A program made the position numbers and the translations under genes. Shown here in pieces: positions 23,944-37,000 of a stretch of DNA of 64,000 nucleotides; position 1 is the stretch's first letter; each line of letters starts with the position of its first letter. The notes under the pieces were generated by a model, which saw only the letters and a list, made by a program, of their open reading frames with translations, made no database searches and was not told the origin of the DNA. This DNA comes from Rotaria macrura (lineage: Eukaryota; Rotifera; Eurotatoria; Philodinida; Philodinidae): contig OENT01000376.1 of the NCBI GenBank assembly GCA_900239685.1, positions 1-64,000 of the forward strand, given 5' to 3'.

Positions 23944-26900
23944 TTACAGAAAAACATAGTCATCAGAAATTGAATGCAGTTGCACAGTGTTATTATCTTG
24001 CAATGATCGGCCAGAATCATCCCATGAATCATGATAGTAAGAATTATTTGCCGCTGAATTAGTTAGTAGGTTTTTCCCGTTATTCGTAACTTTTTTCGCA
24101 ACTGATAGAGGTGAACTATTTGCCGATGATAATTTAGTTACACGAAGGAAAACATCTTCGTCATCGTTTAATAATGGATAGTCACAATTCAGTGTGCGTG
24201 TATGACTTTCTTGAAATGTTCCACATTCGATGCGAAATATTGGACATGTACGTCGATCGTCGGATGCCAGATGACACACTCGATTCCACTAGGAAATAGA
24301 GAGAAAATAAAAATAGTCGTGACATGAATTTTAGCTGTGAACATTTACTGAATAGAATCATGAAGAAAATTAAATTTAGTCCTAATGATCATTTTTTTAG
24401 AAATTCGACTCTTTCGTTGATGTCGAAATTCCATATGACATCGACTCTGACATTCTACCATTAATTATTAATCATTTTAAAAGTACAATAATTAGAAATT
24501 CTGCATTCATAAATAATTTCCTATGCTTAACATAGTTTTACTAATATTCTAATTATCAAAATTTCTAGGCATAACAGGGTAGAATATTTTCTTGCATACT
24601 GATTATCGAGAATATTCTTACTTATCATGCGTGATAGGCTCGTATTATTTTGGATAAGTATGAAATAATCGTGGTCTTGTGGAAATAGAAACATGAATGA
24701 AATAGTGTTTCTTTGTGAAACAAGAAACAAAAAATTACTTTTTAACATTCAACTCATAAACAATTCCATCATCATGATCTTCTTTCGTTAGAACTCTTCT
24801 GTGTTAAATCATATTCTCAAAACAATGGTGGCTAATCATAAAGTATATTCCGAGATTATCACAAGCATTGATTTTCACGTATCGATCACCTTCATCATGA
24901 TTTTAACAGATAGAAAAAAAAATAGGTTATTCTAAAGCGAATGTTCACAAAATGAATACCGATTGTAGATCAATCGAAATCAAACATCACGAAAGCATTG
25001 ACCTCAAAAAATGCCGGAGTACTGGTAAAAATGTAGAATTTGCAGACGAATCCCAGTCGTCCATAAGTAGCAGAAATCTTGAAAGATGTATTTTATTCGT
25101 TGTCTCAACGTAAAATTTTGACTTGAACACTAATACAACAATAGAACATGCCATGAAAAAGCAATGTCTATTGAAATGAAGGGAAGATGCATGAGTATTA
25201 GTCGATGCGTTTTACTCTCATCAATAGAGATATACATGATTTAGTATATTATTACAATCTATGAATTTAACTTAGTTAGTATCATTGAAACGTGTACCAC
25301 TCGGACAATTATTTTCATGATAGTGACGTTGATCGACTTATTTGTTGATGAATATATATTTACGAATTATCAATATTATAGAAAGTAATCACATGTTTGT
25401 TTGCACTACCTTTTGAGTTAAGACACAGATGTTTCATCACATTGAAAACAATACGATTCACATATCGACATACTTGATGAAAGAATTCTTAAGGGACAAA
25501 TATTTGAGATAATGATTCTTTAAACTATCGATTACAATTTTGAGAAACTCTAGGCATTTCTATTATTCGATGTATATCAACCGATAAAAGCTGTCGTTTT
25601 TGACCGAATCCTTTTTGAAAAATAAAACTAATATCTACCTGTGCACAAAACATTTCAAAATCAGCTTTATCTCGACAATAGAAACCTAATGTACAATTTG
25701 GATCCATCTTTTTTGCGGTTAATATTTTAGGTGACGAACACGAATAACTCTAGAAGAAAAATATTTTTTCAGTAAGATAATCAAAGAAACAGAATATATT
25801 CATCATACTGATGTGTCAAATGTATTTTCCAATACATTGACTGTTGTTTGTATAAAATGTGGATCAAGATCGATAAAACTTTCATCTTGAAAGCCCACTA
25901 TATAGACAGCATGACGTGGACTACCACCGATGATTCCCACCGTTTGAGGTATTTTAAGAGCTTCCTTCAAATAATCCTCATACACTAAATCAAGCTCATT
26001 CAAACCCAATCTTAATGGTACAAGAATCAAGACACCAGTTAACCATCGTGTCGAATTATGATCACTTGCAATGGAATCTAATGACGGATACATTGAATTC
26101 TTCTTATTTACATTTGATTTTTGATCTGATACTTGCGCACTGCATAAATCAATAACATCTTGCCGATAGACTATAGAATATAAACATTGTTAAAATACAA
26201 CTAAACTAGATGACTAAAATCTTACTAATAGCATCTTGACTTATATAAATGCGAATCATCTCCGTTATTTGTTTTGCTTCGACAGCAGTTTGAAAGGCTT
26301 CTTTTAGACAATGAGCTGCACTAACTGGCCCAAAAAAATCACCAGGACGGATTCCATGTGACGCACCAAGTTCAACAATTCTTTAAAATAAAACGAATTC
26401 TTTCATTTGATTTATATGTATTCCTTTTTTTGAAAATATTTACCTATGAATTCCAAATGGACATTTCGAATGTGGAAAATCTCCAAATAATCGAATAATA
26501 TCCAAATATATTTTCGTACGACGACTTGTTCGATTTCCATTTCGAAGACAATCAATTGAATTTCGTTTCGGACCTTCGAAAAAAAAAGAAGAGATTGGTG
26601 AAAAATGAAAAACACAAGTGTAATTTTTCGTTTAATTCATCATACATTTATCAGATACTTGAATATTGGAATAATGTGAATTTACGGAATTAGTCATATG
26701 TGTAAGAAGTGTTTGAGCAAGTAACATCTGAGCACAACGTATCATACAACCCCAGCCACCATCGGACGTAAGTATATCTCCATTTCGTGTACCAGTTAAT
26801 GATTCGAATTGTTTTCGATATGAGAAATATATTCTTTGTGAAAATGATTTTAAAAAATTTGCATAAGACTGTTCACAGTGTGGACGGGGCATATCGTCGT

Positions 26901-28516
26901 AACTTGTTTCTAAAAGTAATGACATTAAATTCATGCCTGTTTAGATTTCAAATGTCATAGACAATATTTTAGAAGCAGAACTGAAATCCTGACTAATCCA
27001 CGATGAAATTTAATATTCATCGAAAGGATGGAAATATTATTGACTATCGATGAAATAGGAGTCCAATGATTTGACGATCAGGATGAATGTATATCTGTTC
27101 ATTATCATATGTTTCTTTTTTTTTAAACTTAGCAAATAGTAATCACTTGAAAATTTTCTTTTTGCAAAGATTTTGATTGTAAACAATGTTCGGATAGACA
27201 AGAGATGAAACGTTATCTGTAAATGATTAATACTCCTAGAATATTAAATGTTACGTCTAGATATTAGTTGTATTATTCAAAGCAAAGAAGCAGATTCGAA
27301 AAATTGTTGATACCTCATCTCATCAGTACTAATAAAAATGAGTATCAAGATCATTTCCACAACTGCTTTATCGATATTGTGAACAAAGAAATACAACTAT
27401 GATAAACTGTGATATCTAAAATTTTACTTAGAATATTTTTTTATTTAACGCAATAAACTATATGTATCGAACTCAAAAGTCACAAAACCAAAAATATATA
27501 GCAACTGCGAAACTAACAAATTAGTTCCTGGAAAGTTTTTTTCTTACTATTTTTATCATTCTTTGTCTGTTTGTTAATAATGTCTGGCAAGCACATCTAA
27601 GTATCAACCGCATCGAGATAATCATACTCTTTGATGTACTCAGATCAATTAGAGTGCATACTATCATTCTTCATAGAGTCGTATTTTCCTCTTGTTGAAC
27701 AAAGTTCACCTGTGGAAAATCGATATGTTTACTTGGATAACTTTTCTTTTGATCTATTAAGTCTAATCAACAGTTTTGTTTCTCAAAAGAACTATTGTGT
27801 TCGAGTTGAACTTGTCAGTAAAGATACTACTCATCAATGCAAAAATACATTTGAATTGTTGAAAACACATCGTATTCGTGAAATTTCTCATTGAAAAAAT
27901 CTCAAGATAACTTATGTTACATTCGTATCTTTTCTCTTCCGCTTACCTTCTTTTCCATTGTATGTTTTACCAAGAAAGTATATCGGTGATTCGTTTGTGC
28001 GAAAACTAGGTCGCATTTTGACGACCCAACCTATGAAACAGAAAAAAATACAAAAAGAATAACAAAGACCGATGGAAACTTACGATATTTCATATGATTC
28101 AGTGCTGCTGTAACTTTGCTTTTAAAGAATTTATTATTATTTGACAATTCTTCATTTACTGTTAATTGTCCTGCAGGTTCTGCTGATACGATACGTTGTG
28201 AACTTGTCGATGGACTTCGAATAATAGTCATAACGAAACGATCCTCAGGAGACGACGAACTGTTTGCTCGATTATTTGTCGAGGAAATTTTAAGAAACGA
28301 CGATGAAGTAAGTTTGGAACTACTTGCTGTACTAGCAGAAGAGGTTGATGATGGTGTTGGTGATTGATCATGTTTAGATGATATGGATTTAGTGGAAGCG
28401 AAATCGGGTGAGACAAGATATGACGTTGATTGTGTCCGATACCGAGGATTAAAATAGCCGTTGGTGTTATCATCATTGATGTCAAACATTTTCGTCGACG
28501 AGGATTTCAAAAACAT
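23944..28516 (-). CDS. ATG4D: ATG4D-like autophagy cysteine protease
   Basis: Eight exons: 28516-28084, 28030-27947, 26936-26646, 26573-26444, 26380-26226, 26170-25809, 25749-25639 and 24288-23944. They encode 636 residues. A Ser-rich N-terminal extension (about 140 residues) precedes the C54 peptidase fold, which starts WVVKMRPSF and SPIYFLGK. The catalytic Cys is about residue 236 in TSDGGWGCMIRC. The Asp and His are about 467 and 469 in LDPHFIQT. CPFGIH and VPLRLGLNELDLVY are further family landmarks. The last exon ends SDDYVFL, closely like the C-terminus of vertebrate ATG4D and a likely LC3-interacting motif. ATG4 proteases trim ATG8/LC3 precursors and delipidate ATG8-PE. Using the donor at 25638 removes an in-frame extension that would otherwise stop at 25525 and lose this tail. 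ATG4C is the nearest alternative. Confidence 0.93.
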
Positions 28517-31038
28517 GTCGGTTTGACGAAAGATCGTTAAGACTTTGTTTATTTTTCTTTTTGTATTATGATTGTTTCATACTTTCATCACGTCTTCAAA
28601 TATTGATTCGTAGAGTAACAAGACCAATTTAGAGTTGAAAAATATGACTACGAACAAAAGATGGCGCTGTTTTTTGATACAATCTCCGCCAATAAATCAT
28701 TGTGATGGAATGAAAGCAAGAAAGAAAAAAAAGGCGTGGCGTATACTTATCATTGCATGAGTAATTAAAGAAAATTCCCTCATCTCTGATAAGATAAGTT
28801 GGATGTTAATCAACATCAGTGAAAGTAGATAAAATACATCTATAGCTGTTTGGTGACATTACCGGAAAAAATATTCATTAAGCTAAGTACAAATAAAGCC
28901 TTTTTTGTATTTCGTTTGTCACCGTTCGTAGTCCATGCTATGGACTTAAGAAGTTGTCAACATTATATAACTTAACCGAAACTTAGTATCAACGACTGAA
29001 AGCTACATTATTGCCGATAATAAAATTCGGATAATGTTCAAGTCAGATGCTTTACAAACACACGATAAAAATATATTAGAATCGTCTATCATACGCTTGT
29101 CTTCGAAATATCAATGACTGAAAGTAATCTCTTGATAAATACGTGAAATTGGCGAATAGCATCCAGTATCACGAACAAGGAAGAAAAACAAATAATAGAT
29201 TAGTCTTCAGTTTAGATTCAATAATGTTCGAATTCGATGGAAGTCTAGTTAATCATAGAGAAAGGTTAAAATGCTTATTTATACTCTTCATTGCAATCTA
29301 TTCTTACTTACAAATGATCACAATCACATCTTCCATTTCGACCATGATGAGGATGTGTAAGCATGTCAAAAAGAGTTTTCTCTATACAATAATTCGGAGA
29401 ATTATTCTCTAGAACATAGTTATTTAGCTGAGTCAATTCTATAGAAATCGAAATATGTCCAGAAGTTCTATTTATATATAGTATTCATGAGCAAAGAAAA
29501 CGCTTGTCGAATAATAATTTTAATCCGTACTCCTTTTTCACTGAATTTTACGCTGTTCATCATTGATAGATAAAGAAGATTATGTTGATGTGTTACTTTC
29601 TAATTCGAATTGATATAGATATTTTAAACTTACGCACGTACTGTCTTGTGCTAGACTAACAACTTTATACTCTCAAGTTCTAATACAACACGAATTTAAT
29701 GAATTTCTTAGCTGTTTATTAAAAAAGCACTTCAAAAAATCTCAGTTTATGATTGGTGTAGCAGAAATCTGCGATGCAAATATTACTATATGATTACTTC
29801 ATGATAAATATGCTGCCTACAATAACAGTACTTGGTTCAATGAATTTTATAAAAATCACATCTAGTATAGGACAAAAAAGGCAGTGATTCTTAACTCTCG
29901 ATCATAGACAAGTAATATAATGTAGTCAGAAGTGAAACATAAACATGACGATGTACGTTGAAATCAGTAAATAAATAGAGTCACGTTTTTTCATAACTTG
30001 ATGAATTTGTACATATACAGGCAAGAAAAAAAGCAATAGCATGATTCATCACGCCCGTACATGAGATATTGCATAAGTTAGCGATATGATTTTGCAAAAC
30101 GTTGCTGCTCTTTTTACTTGTGATATTCATTTGATTTAATCTTTACATATTAATTGTTTTATCAGGGACTCTGAGTGTTCTACAAAATTTAGATCTGTAA
30201 ATTTTGAGAACATAGAATTATTGATGAAGAAACTCCTGCTGCTGTTGTGATGGGTAAAACTAGAATAAGATTCTCGATTCTAACAGTGTTATCATTGAAT
30301 TTGCAAATTCATATATTACTGTTCGATAATAACTACTTTGATTTGTTAGTAAATTCGTGAAGTCAAGAAATCTCAACTCTAAAGTTATCTGACATGCACA
30401 TACATGTCGCTGTTAGTTTTGGAAAAAAATCAATTTGTCGTATTGTCAGCAAACTGAGGTACTATTATGAATACGAACAAAAACAAACAAGTCATCTTAA
30501 ACCGGAATATCGAATTCGTAGATGAAAGCTAAATAATGATCAAAGTCCTCTCTGACGATCACGAGATTAATATCAACGTAAAAGTTTCGTTCGATGATAA
30601 AATTTGACTATCGGTAAATTAAATTGAGTAGGCCAATAATACTCTAAAATTCCCTACTTAAATAGATAAAAAACCACGAAAAGTTGCGAATTGAAACGAC
30701 CGAATGTTTGAACTAGTAGTTTTATGTGAAAATAAGTTAAAAAATTCGAATTCATTTATAAAAAATGAGCAGTATCTATCCAATGAAAGCTCTTCTCAAT
30801 ACGTAATTCGGTTTGTATTGCATAGTCGAGTAAATTCAATGTAAGAATTGAACAATACTGACCAAGATAGATAGATATGTCTATGTCATCATAATCGAAT
30901 AGGATTATCAACGCAAATCTGAAATAGTAAGAAAGTTAATCTGATTGCATGCATGCATAAAACTTAATTTATCATGAGATCATCTTTTATTCAAGTCGGG
31001 AAACGAAAAACAAGTTAAACTCATTTTCAAAATAGAAG
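28517..31038. other. Intergenic region, about 2.5 kb, no gene recognised
   Basis: This is the upstream flank of the ATG4D-like gene and the downstream flank of the NACHT-WD40 gene. An open frame at 29143-29412 on the plus strand has no recognisable domain. No repeat or RNA gene was seen. AATAAA for the NACHT-WD40 gene lies at its right edge. Confidence 0.5.
30986..30991 (-). terminator. Polyadenylation signal AATAAA of the NACHT-WD40 gene
   Basis: TTTATT on the plus strand reads AATAAA on the minus strand, about 48 nt after the stop codon at 31039. The position is right for a short 3' untranslated region. Confidence 0.55.
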
Positions 31039-34000
31039 TTAAGTTTCCACTGCACTTTCTTCAAATTGTTGATCATTCATCTCCTGTTGTAAAGATTCAA
31101 CCCTAGCTTCCAATTGTTGCTGTCGCCATTGTGTTAAGAATGCAACACTGCTTTGTTCATATTGATCGACAATTAAAAACATTTGAACAGCTCCATCTTC
31201 ATAACCAACAACCAGTGCTTGTCCATCATTTGTTGCTATAGCTTGTCGAACTTTAGCTGGACATCGCATGTCAGCTATTTGACGGCCATCAACCGTACGG
31301 AAAACACGTATTGTTCGTTTGCCTTTGTGATAATAAATGACATGACTATTGGTCGGTGTAAAAAATGTTAATACATCAAATACACCTTCAGCTATTTTAC
31401 CAATCAATGTTCGAACTACTTTGCCATTTCGAAGTTCGAATATTTCAAGACCACCACGAGTAGGAGCATATAGTCCATATTTGCCATCATATGAAATTTG
31501 ACCAGTCCATTTTGGTAATGTCAAATGGACCTATGATCAAGAAGATAATCAACTAATAGTAATACTAAATAAAAAATGCTGACACATATGATATTTTATA
31601 TTTGAATGTTTGACAAAGTAGTGGTAAGAAATATTTCAAGGATTGCGCTTGTGATTCGCTAGTACGCATCTAATTTTTTCTCATGAAAGTATCCAAACAA
31701 AATATTTAAAATATATGAATAGTACAAGTTGGCAAGTAAATCATCATCTGAATTCATAGGTGTTTAACAAGGAAGGTTCAATAAGACAAGAACAATTGTA
31801 GAATTACTTGTCTCCCTATGGGCTTCTAGAAGAGCCAAATTAATCTTTGACACCCGAATGTCCACAGGTCTGTACATTGACAAAAATCATTGTTAAAGAA
31901 AGACTAAGCATTTGACTCAAAACTGGTTTCTTGTTTGTTGTGGAGAACTTCAAGAACTATTGATTAGTTAAAGAAAAATTGTTTTGGTGATGCTTCCGAT
32001 GAAAAAATTGAGAATTTTCGGCAGCGTCGATGCAATTTTCAAATATCTTCATTCTCTTTTTTTTAAAAATCTATTTTCTAGGGTTGTTATGAATATTTAT
32101 AGAGTAAGTGCTCATTGTTGCGTAAAATATTTTCGAGAATGATGCGTTAGTTATTAACTAAGAGATACATATAGTAATGTGATGTCCACATGTGTGTACA
32201 TTCGGGGGGAGTGACATGAAAATGATAAAAGTAAAGTTAGTTGGATACTCAAGTTGTTTCTTAGTCAGATATTCGTCCAGTGACCTATGTCGAAAAAAAA
32301 TGAATGGCTGTGTCATATGTTAGGTTATTGCACGAGCCAAGATTCATACTGGAACCACGCCATTACCTTATGTCTGAGATGTCCATGAGCATTGATCAAT
32401 CTAACAGAACTATTATAGAAGGATCGGGCGAAGAGCTTTTACCGTTGAGACAAGGCCACTGTGTGAATATTGGGTGAAACTACTGACTTGACCAAGAAAC
32501 AACGGTATGAAACAAAGAATTTCTTTGTTTTAGTGTTTTCTTTGTCAAACAAAAGGTTTTCGAAAGATATTCAATGCTTAGTACATTGGGTTTTCTATTT
32601 GAGGAATGCTGTATCTTCTTTTAAAAAGATTGTTGAAAAAGTATTTGGACGAATCTTTCCTATGTGCTACTAACTGTTGTTGTACCCTCCCCCACCCCCT
32701 GAAAATCTATATATGTGGACTTTTTATAAGACCAAGAATAAATAACATAATATGAATACCTATTTACCACGAGTATACTAATGAATAACAGTCTTCGTAT
32801 TGACGGTCAGCAAGTTTATAAGTGTTTACAAAATCCCGTCGGCACTAAACGGTTAAGATCATTATCAATGAGTCACAGCATACAATTTATGATATTTAAT
32901 CTTCTCTGTCAAATACAATAGAAAAGCAAAATCGAATCTACTTTCATATTGAATACTTAGATAAAATAGTAATAAAATTCTAAGTATTTGGTCACTGTTT
33001 AACTTTTCATTCTATATTTGTATCTAGTTCGAAAACGCAGTCATCTGTCTAGACTAATCATATAAATTCAAATGATTCGTTTGTCACAATCTTTGCTGAC
33101 CTAAATCTTTAACAATTATATTATTATAGATAATAATGATTTACGGATATGGTTTCAAAAACACGTTCTCGATGTTCCTCAGCAGTCTTATTAAATGATT
33201 CAAAGGAAAACTCCTATTCCTCATATTTAATACCACAGAGAAACCATGTCAATTTGATTGAACTTACTATACCTTCTTATCTCTAACATTCATAATAACA
33301 CCTTTATCAGCGTCAATTAATCCAACGAGAAACGGTTGTTTTGGTATCATTACCATTGAAATAATATCTTTATAACCATTATAATTTAATTTAACATTAT
33401 GTAGATGTTCACCAGTAATAGTATCATACAATGAAAGAACATCGAAGTTCTTTTTCTCTTCAATAAATATCAAATAGGTATCGTCTGCCGTACATACCGC
33501 CTTTTTCGGGTGAATCATACGTTTAATATTGAATGACATTTCATAAACTAAATCTCCATCGGGTATAGAATATGAAACAGCTCGAACAACTTGACTGATC
33601 GGTTGATTAGTTGAATTTGCATTATTCGATGCACTCGGTGCACCCGACGATACTATTTCATGGCTGACTACTAAAATCTTAAGAAAAGAAAAAAAAGCAA
33701 CCCATGAAATTCTAAGAATTTTGTTTTCTTGCCATAGTTTCAGCAGTATGAATTAGAAGTTGAACAATATTTTTGATTGGTGTCATGAACGTTGTTCTAC
33801 GTTCTTCAATATCCCATATAACGAAATTGCCCGATTCAGCTGCTGCAGCAAATAAACCACTCGAACATAAAGCCGTACCTAGAAAAATAGATCTCAGGAA
33901 ATTGTCTGAAAAATCAATATTTCATAGGACGAAGAGCGTGAAATTTGAGTTGAGTCTATTCTCTGCTCTTTTTCTATTTTATTACCAATAGAAAAATCAA

Positions 34001-37000
34001 GAAAAAGTTGGAAAAACTCAATAGTTAGCATTTAAAAATCTTTTAACAATACCATATATTATTCTGATAAAAAATGAGTAAAGAATACCGACATCCTTTG
34101 AAATTTCCCCACAGTCCACTTTTTCAAGCTCGTACATAAAGAATATTTCAAAGACACTTGTTTCGAAAACAAAATATGCGTAAGATATTTTGCGAGATAT
34201 TTACTCGTGTGAAAATACACTGAGGATACATGATTCATCAACAAGTGTACGAATTTGCGTTCAAAACTTCTGAATAGTATTATATAATCTGTAAAAATTG
34301 AATTATTCCACACATTTTTGAAAATTTCAGACCCTCTTTAAAAAATAATCATACAATTGACCTAATATTTAACAGAAGTCTGAATACTTTTTTTTTGTTC
34401 GAACATTAGCATAAACTCAGGTTTAAATCTAGTGAATACAATGTAGCGATTGAACGACATGTTTCTATGAAAATAAATCGACTGTTGGAATGATTTTTGA
34501 ACAAAAATTTAGAAGTGGATGTCAGACGATAAAGGACTAAAGCGAATGTTATTGTCATTCATGATGACTTACATTGATATATGGATCCATGTTGACTACT
34601 TACTAATTGTGCTCGTATCTGACCTGTATTCATATCGAATATACATAATTGGGTACGTGTTTGTGCTAAGATAATTTGTGTATCTGTCGATATATTTAAC
34701 ATTTCGATGGGTTTATCCAATTGTGATATAGCTATAGGTTTTTCTCGTGCGTTTTCTAAATTCCATACTTTTGTTGTTTTATCCATGCCGGTTGTAATAA
34801 CATAATTATTTCCACCGCTACCTGTTGACAAACCTTTTAAAACAAGTATACGACCAAAATGCGAATCTAATGAAACCAATAATTCTCCCCATTCAATTTC
34901 AAATACGTAAACGGTCGATTTAACACAAGCTATACAATAACTACATAAGAAATGAAATCAGTGAACTATAGATAAAAATAGAATGCAAAAACGACAATGT
35001 AAACAAACCGATTATCATGTGAAAAGGCTGCCGTGTATGTCAATCGTTTAGTACCACTCATTATATTACGTACACTTCCAGGTAATAGACATGTTTTCCA
35101 TAGATATGATCGAAATGAAAATATTTTAAAACCTTTAAATGTAACTGCCATTAGATAATTTTCATCATTACTTAATATAAATGAAAATATACTGAAATGT
35201 AAAATGAAAATAAACATATTAGAAATTTTCACAAACATATGATCATCGAATGATTGATCGAATTTAAAGTTTGTACTCATCTATGTTCTCTCTTCTATAT
35301 GATATCATTGTTTCAAATCTTTTGAAGGTATACAGACATTGCATTACTTGATGTAAAACTATTTTCTAGTGACAAATTTTGCACTTCTAGTGTCACACTT
35401 ATACTCGAAATTTTGTTGTTTTCAGTTCGAATCCTGAAAATTTAGATTTGTAATTCTTTACATATTAGTATATAATATGGCTACATCTTCTCAGATCATT
35501 TTCTCTTTATTTTGTACAATAACTATTATTTTCTTTTAAAGAAAGAATATATCGGTGGAAGATGAAATCGATTTTCTATTGAGACAGCGTGCAATTGATG
35601 AGAATCACAATGATTTAATTTTTCACAACGTTTGTCTTTGACATAAACATAATCATACAATTTCCAGATTCGAAGTTAGTAATTATACAGAAAATTAACT
35701 TCTGATCAACACAAATGAAATTCATTGCAGAATTTTTAGCTATTCTATTCCTATTCAAATGATATATAAATATATATATATGGTAAATAAAATTTGCTTT
35801 CATACACAACAAAGTTTCCATATTTCATAACTTAGAAGTTAGAAAAATTAAAAGTTTTTCTCTAGAGTAGTAATATAACTTTGCTGTAAAATTTCTAGCC
35901 AATTTCTTCATTGAGTCACAACATTTTTCTTGCATCATCTAATGGAATATCAATATCGCAAGAACTAAACTACACGAGAAGTCAATATTTGAAAGCCGTC
36001 TCTGTTAGCAAATGATTTGATACGCCTATATTCAGTTCCGTGAATGTATTTACATGAATTAGCCATGAGAATATTTAACATGTGTCTGAATCTGAAGATA
36101 CTTCACTCAAATAGACATATTATGTATCAATTTCGTTTCTATTACATTACCGATCTTTATTTTCAAATAATTGATGATCAAATGCCCAAATACGTTCAGT
36201 AGAAGAATTAATAGGATGCGGCTTATTAAAATAAACTTCAACATTGTTATCATTGATTTCGCAGCATGTATACATGCGTCGTTTATCACGTGTCAATACA
36301 AGTGCACTATGAAAATTTTTATGACCACCAGTTAAACAACGTTGATCGTTTTGATCGAGTGTACTCGGTGAATGATCAGAATTTGTAATAAAACAATAAT
36401 CTATTGTGAAGCGATCTCGTGGTACTTCTTGATCATCTTTAACATCCTCGGAACGACATACAATCTCAATTTCAGGTCCGGGCAACATTTCCATTTGAAT
36501 GATTTGATAACGTGTTGCTTGACTTGCCAAGAATTCACCTGATGTTAAAAATCGAACTTTAATTTTGTAAAACAAATTTCATGCCTACCTTTATTTGTGT
36601 ACACTTGATACATTTTCGCAGTCCATAATGCAAAATGTGTATTACTAACAGCTGCTCCTAATAATGGATCTGCAGGTTGTTGTCCAGCAGTAGGCTTAGC
36701 TGGATTTTTAATCGGACTGCCAGGTGGTTGATAATCACGTAGAATGAATTCTCCTGTTAATAAATTACATATGATGTATTGATTACTGATTGTTATTGCT
36801 GTACAGTAACGTTGATCAGGTGCAACAGATAGAAAATTCATGATGCCTTCGATTTTCGGATCAACTATTCGTACGATATCACCACTTGATAAATCAAAAA
36901 CAATAAATTTATTCGATACTGTAAGAAGATGTTGACCAGCTGAAACAACTTCAAGACCGTAGACAGCAAACTGATGTGCTTCTAATGAATAAACAAGGGG

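Noticed and set aside
25525-25638. Reading through the donor at 25638 to a stop at 25525 as the ATG4D C-terminus
   Set aside because: The alternative 24288-23944 exon is in phase and restores the ATG4D-like C-terminal region. The read-through peptide has no family match.
27631-27894. 87-codon plus-strand frame inside an ATG4D-like intron
   Set aside because: No recognisable domain, no splice partners, opposite strand to the host gene. Probably chance in a 1-kb intron.
35420-35435. AGTTCGAATCCTG, a perfect B-box-like word
   Set aside because: No A box or stems upstream. Single short motif in an intron, likely chance.
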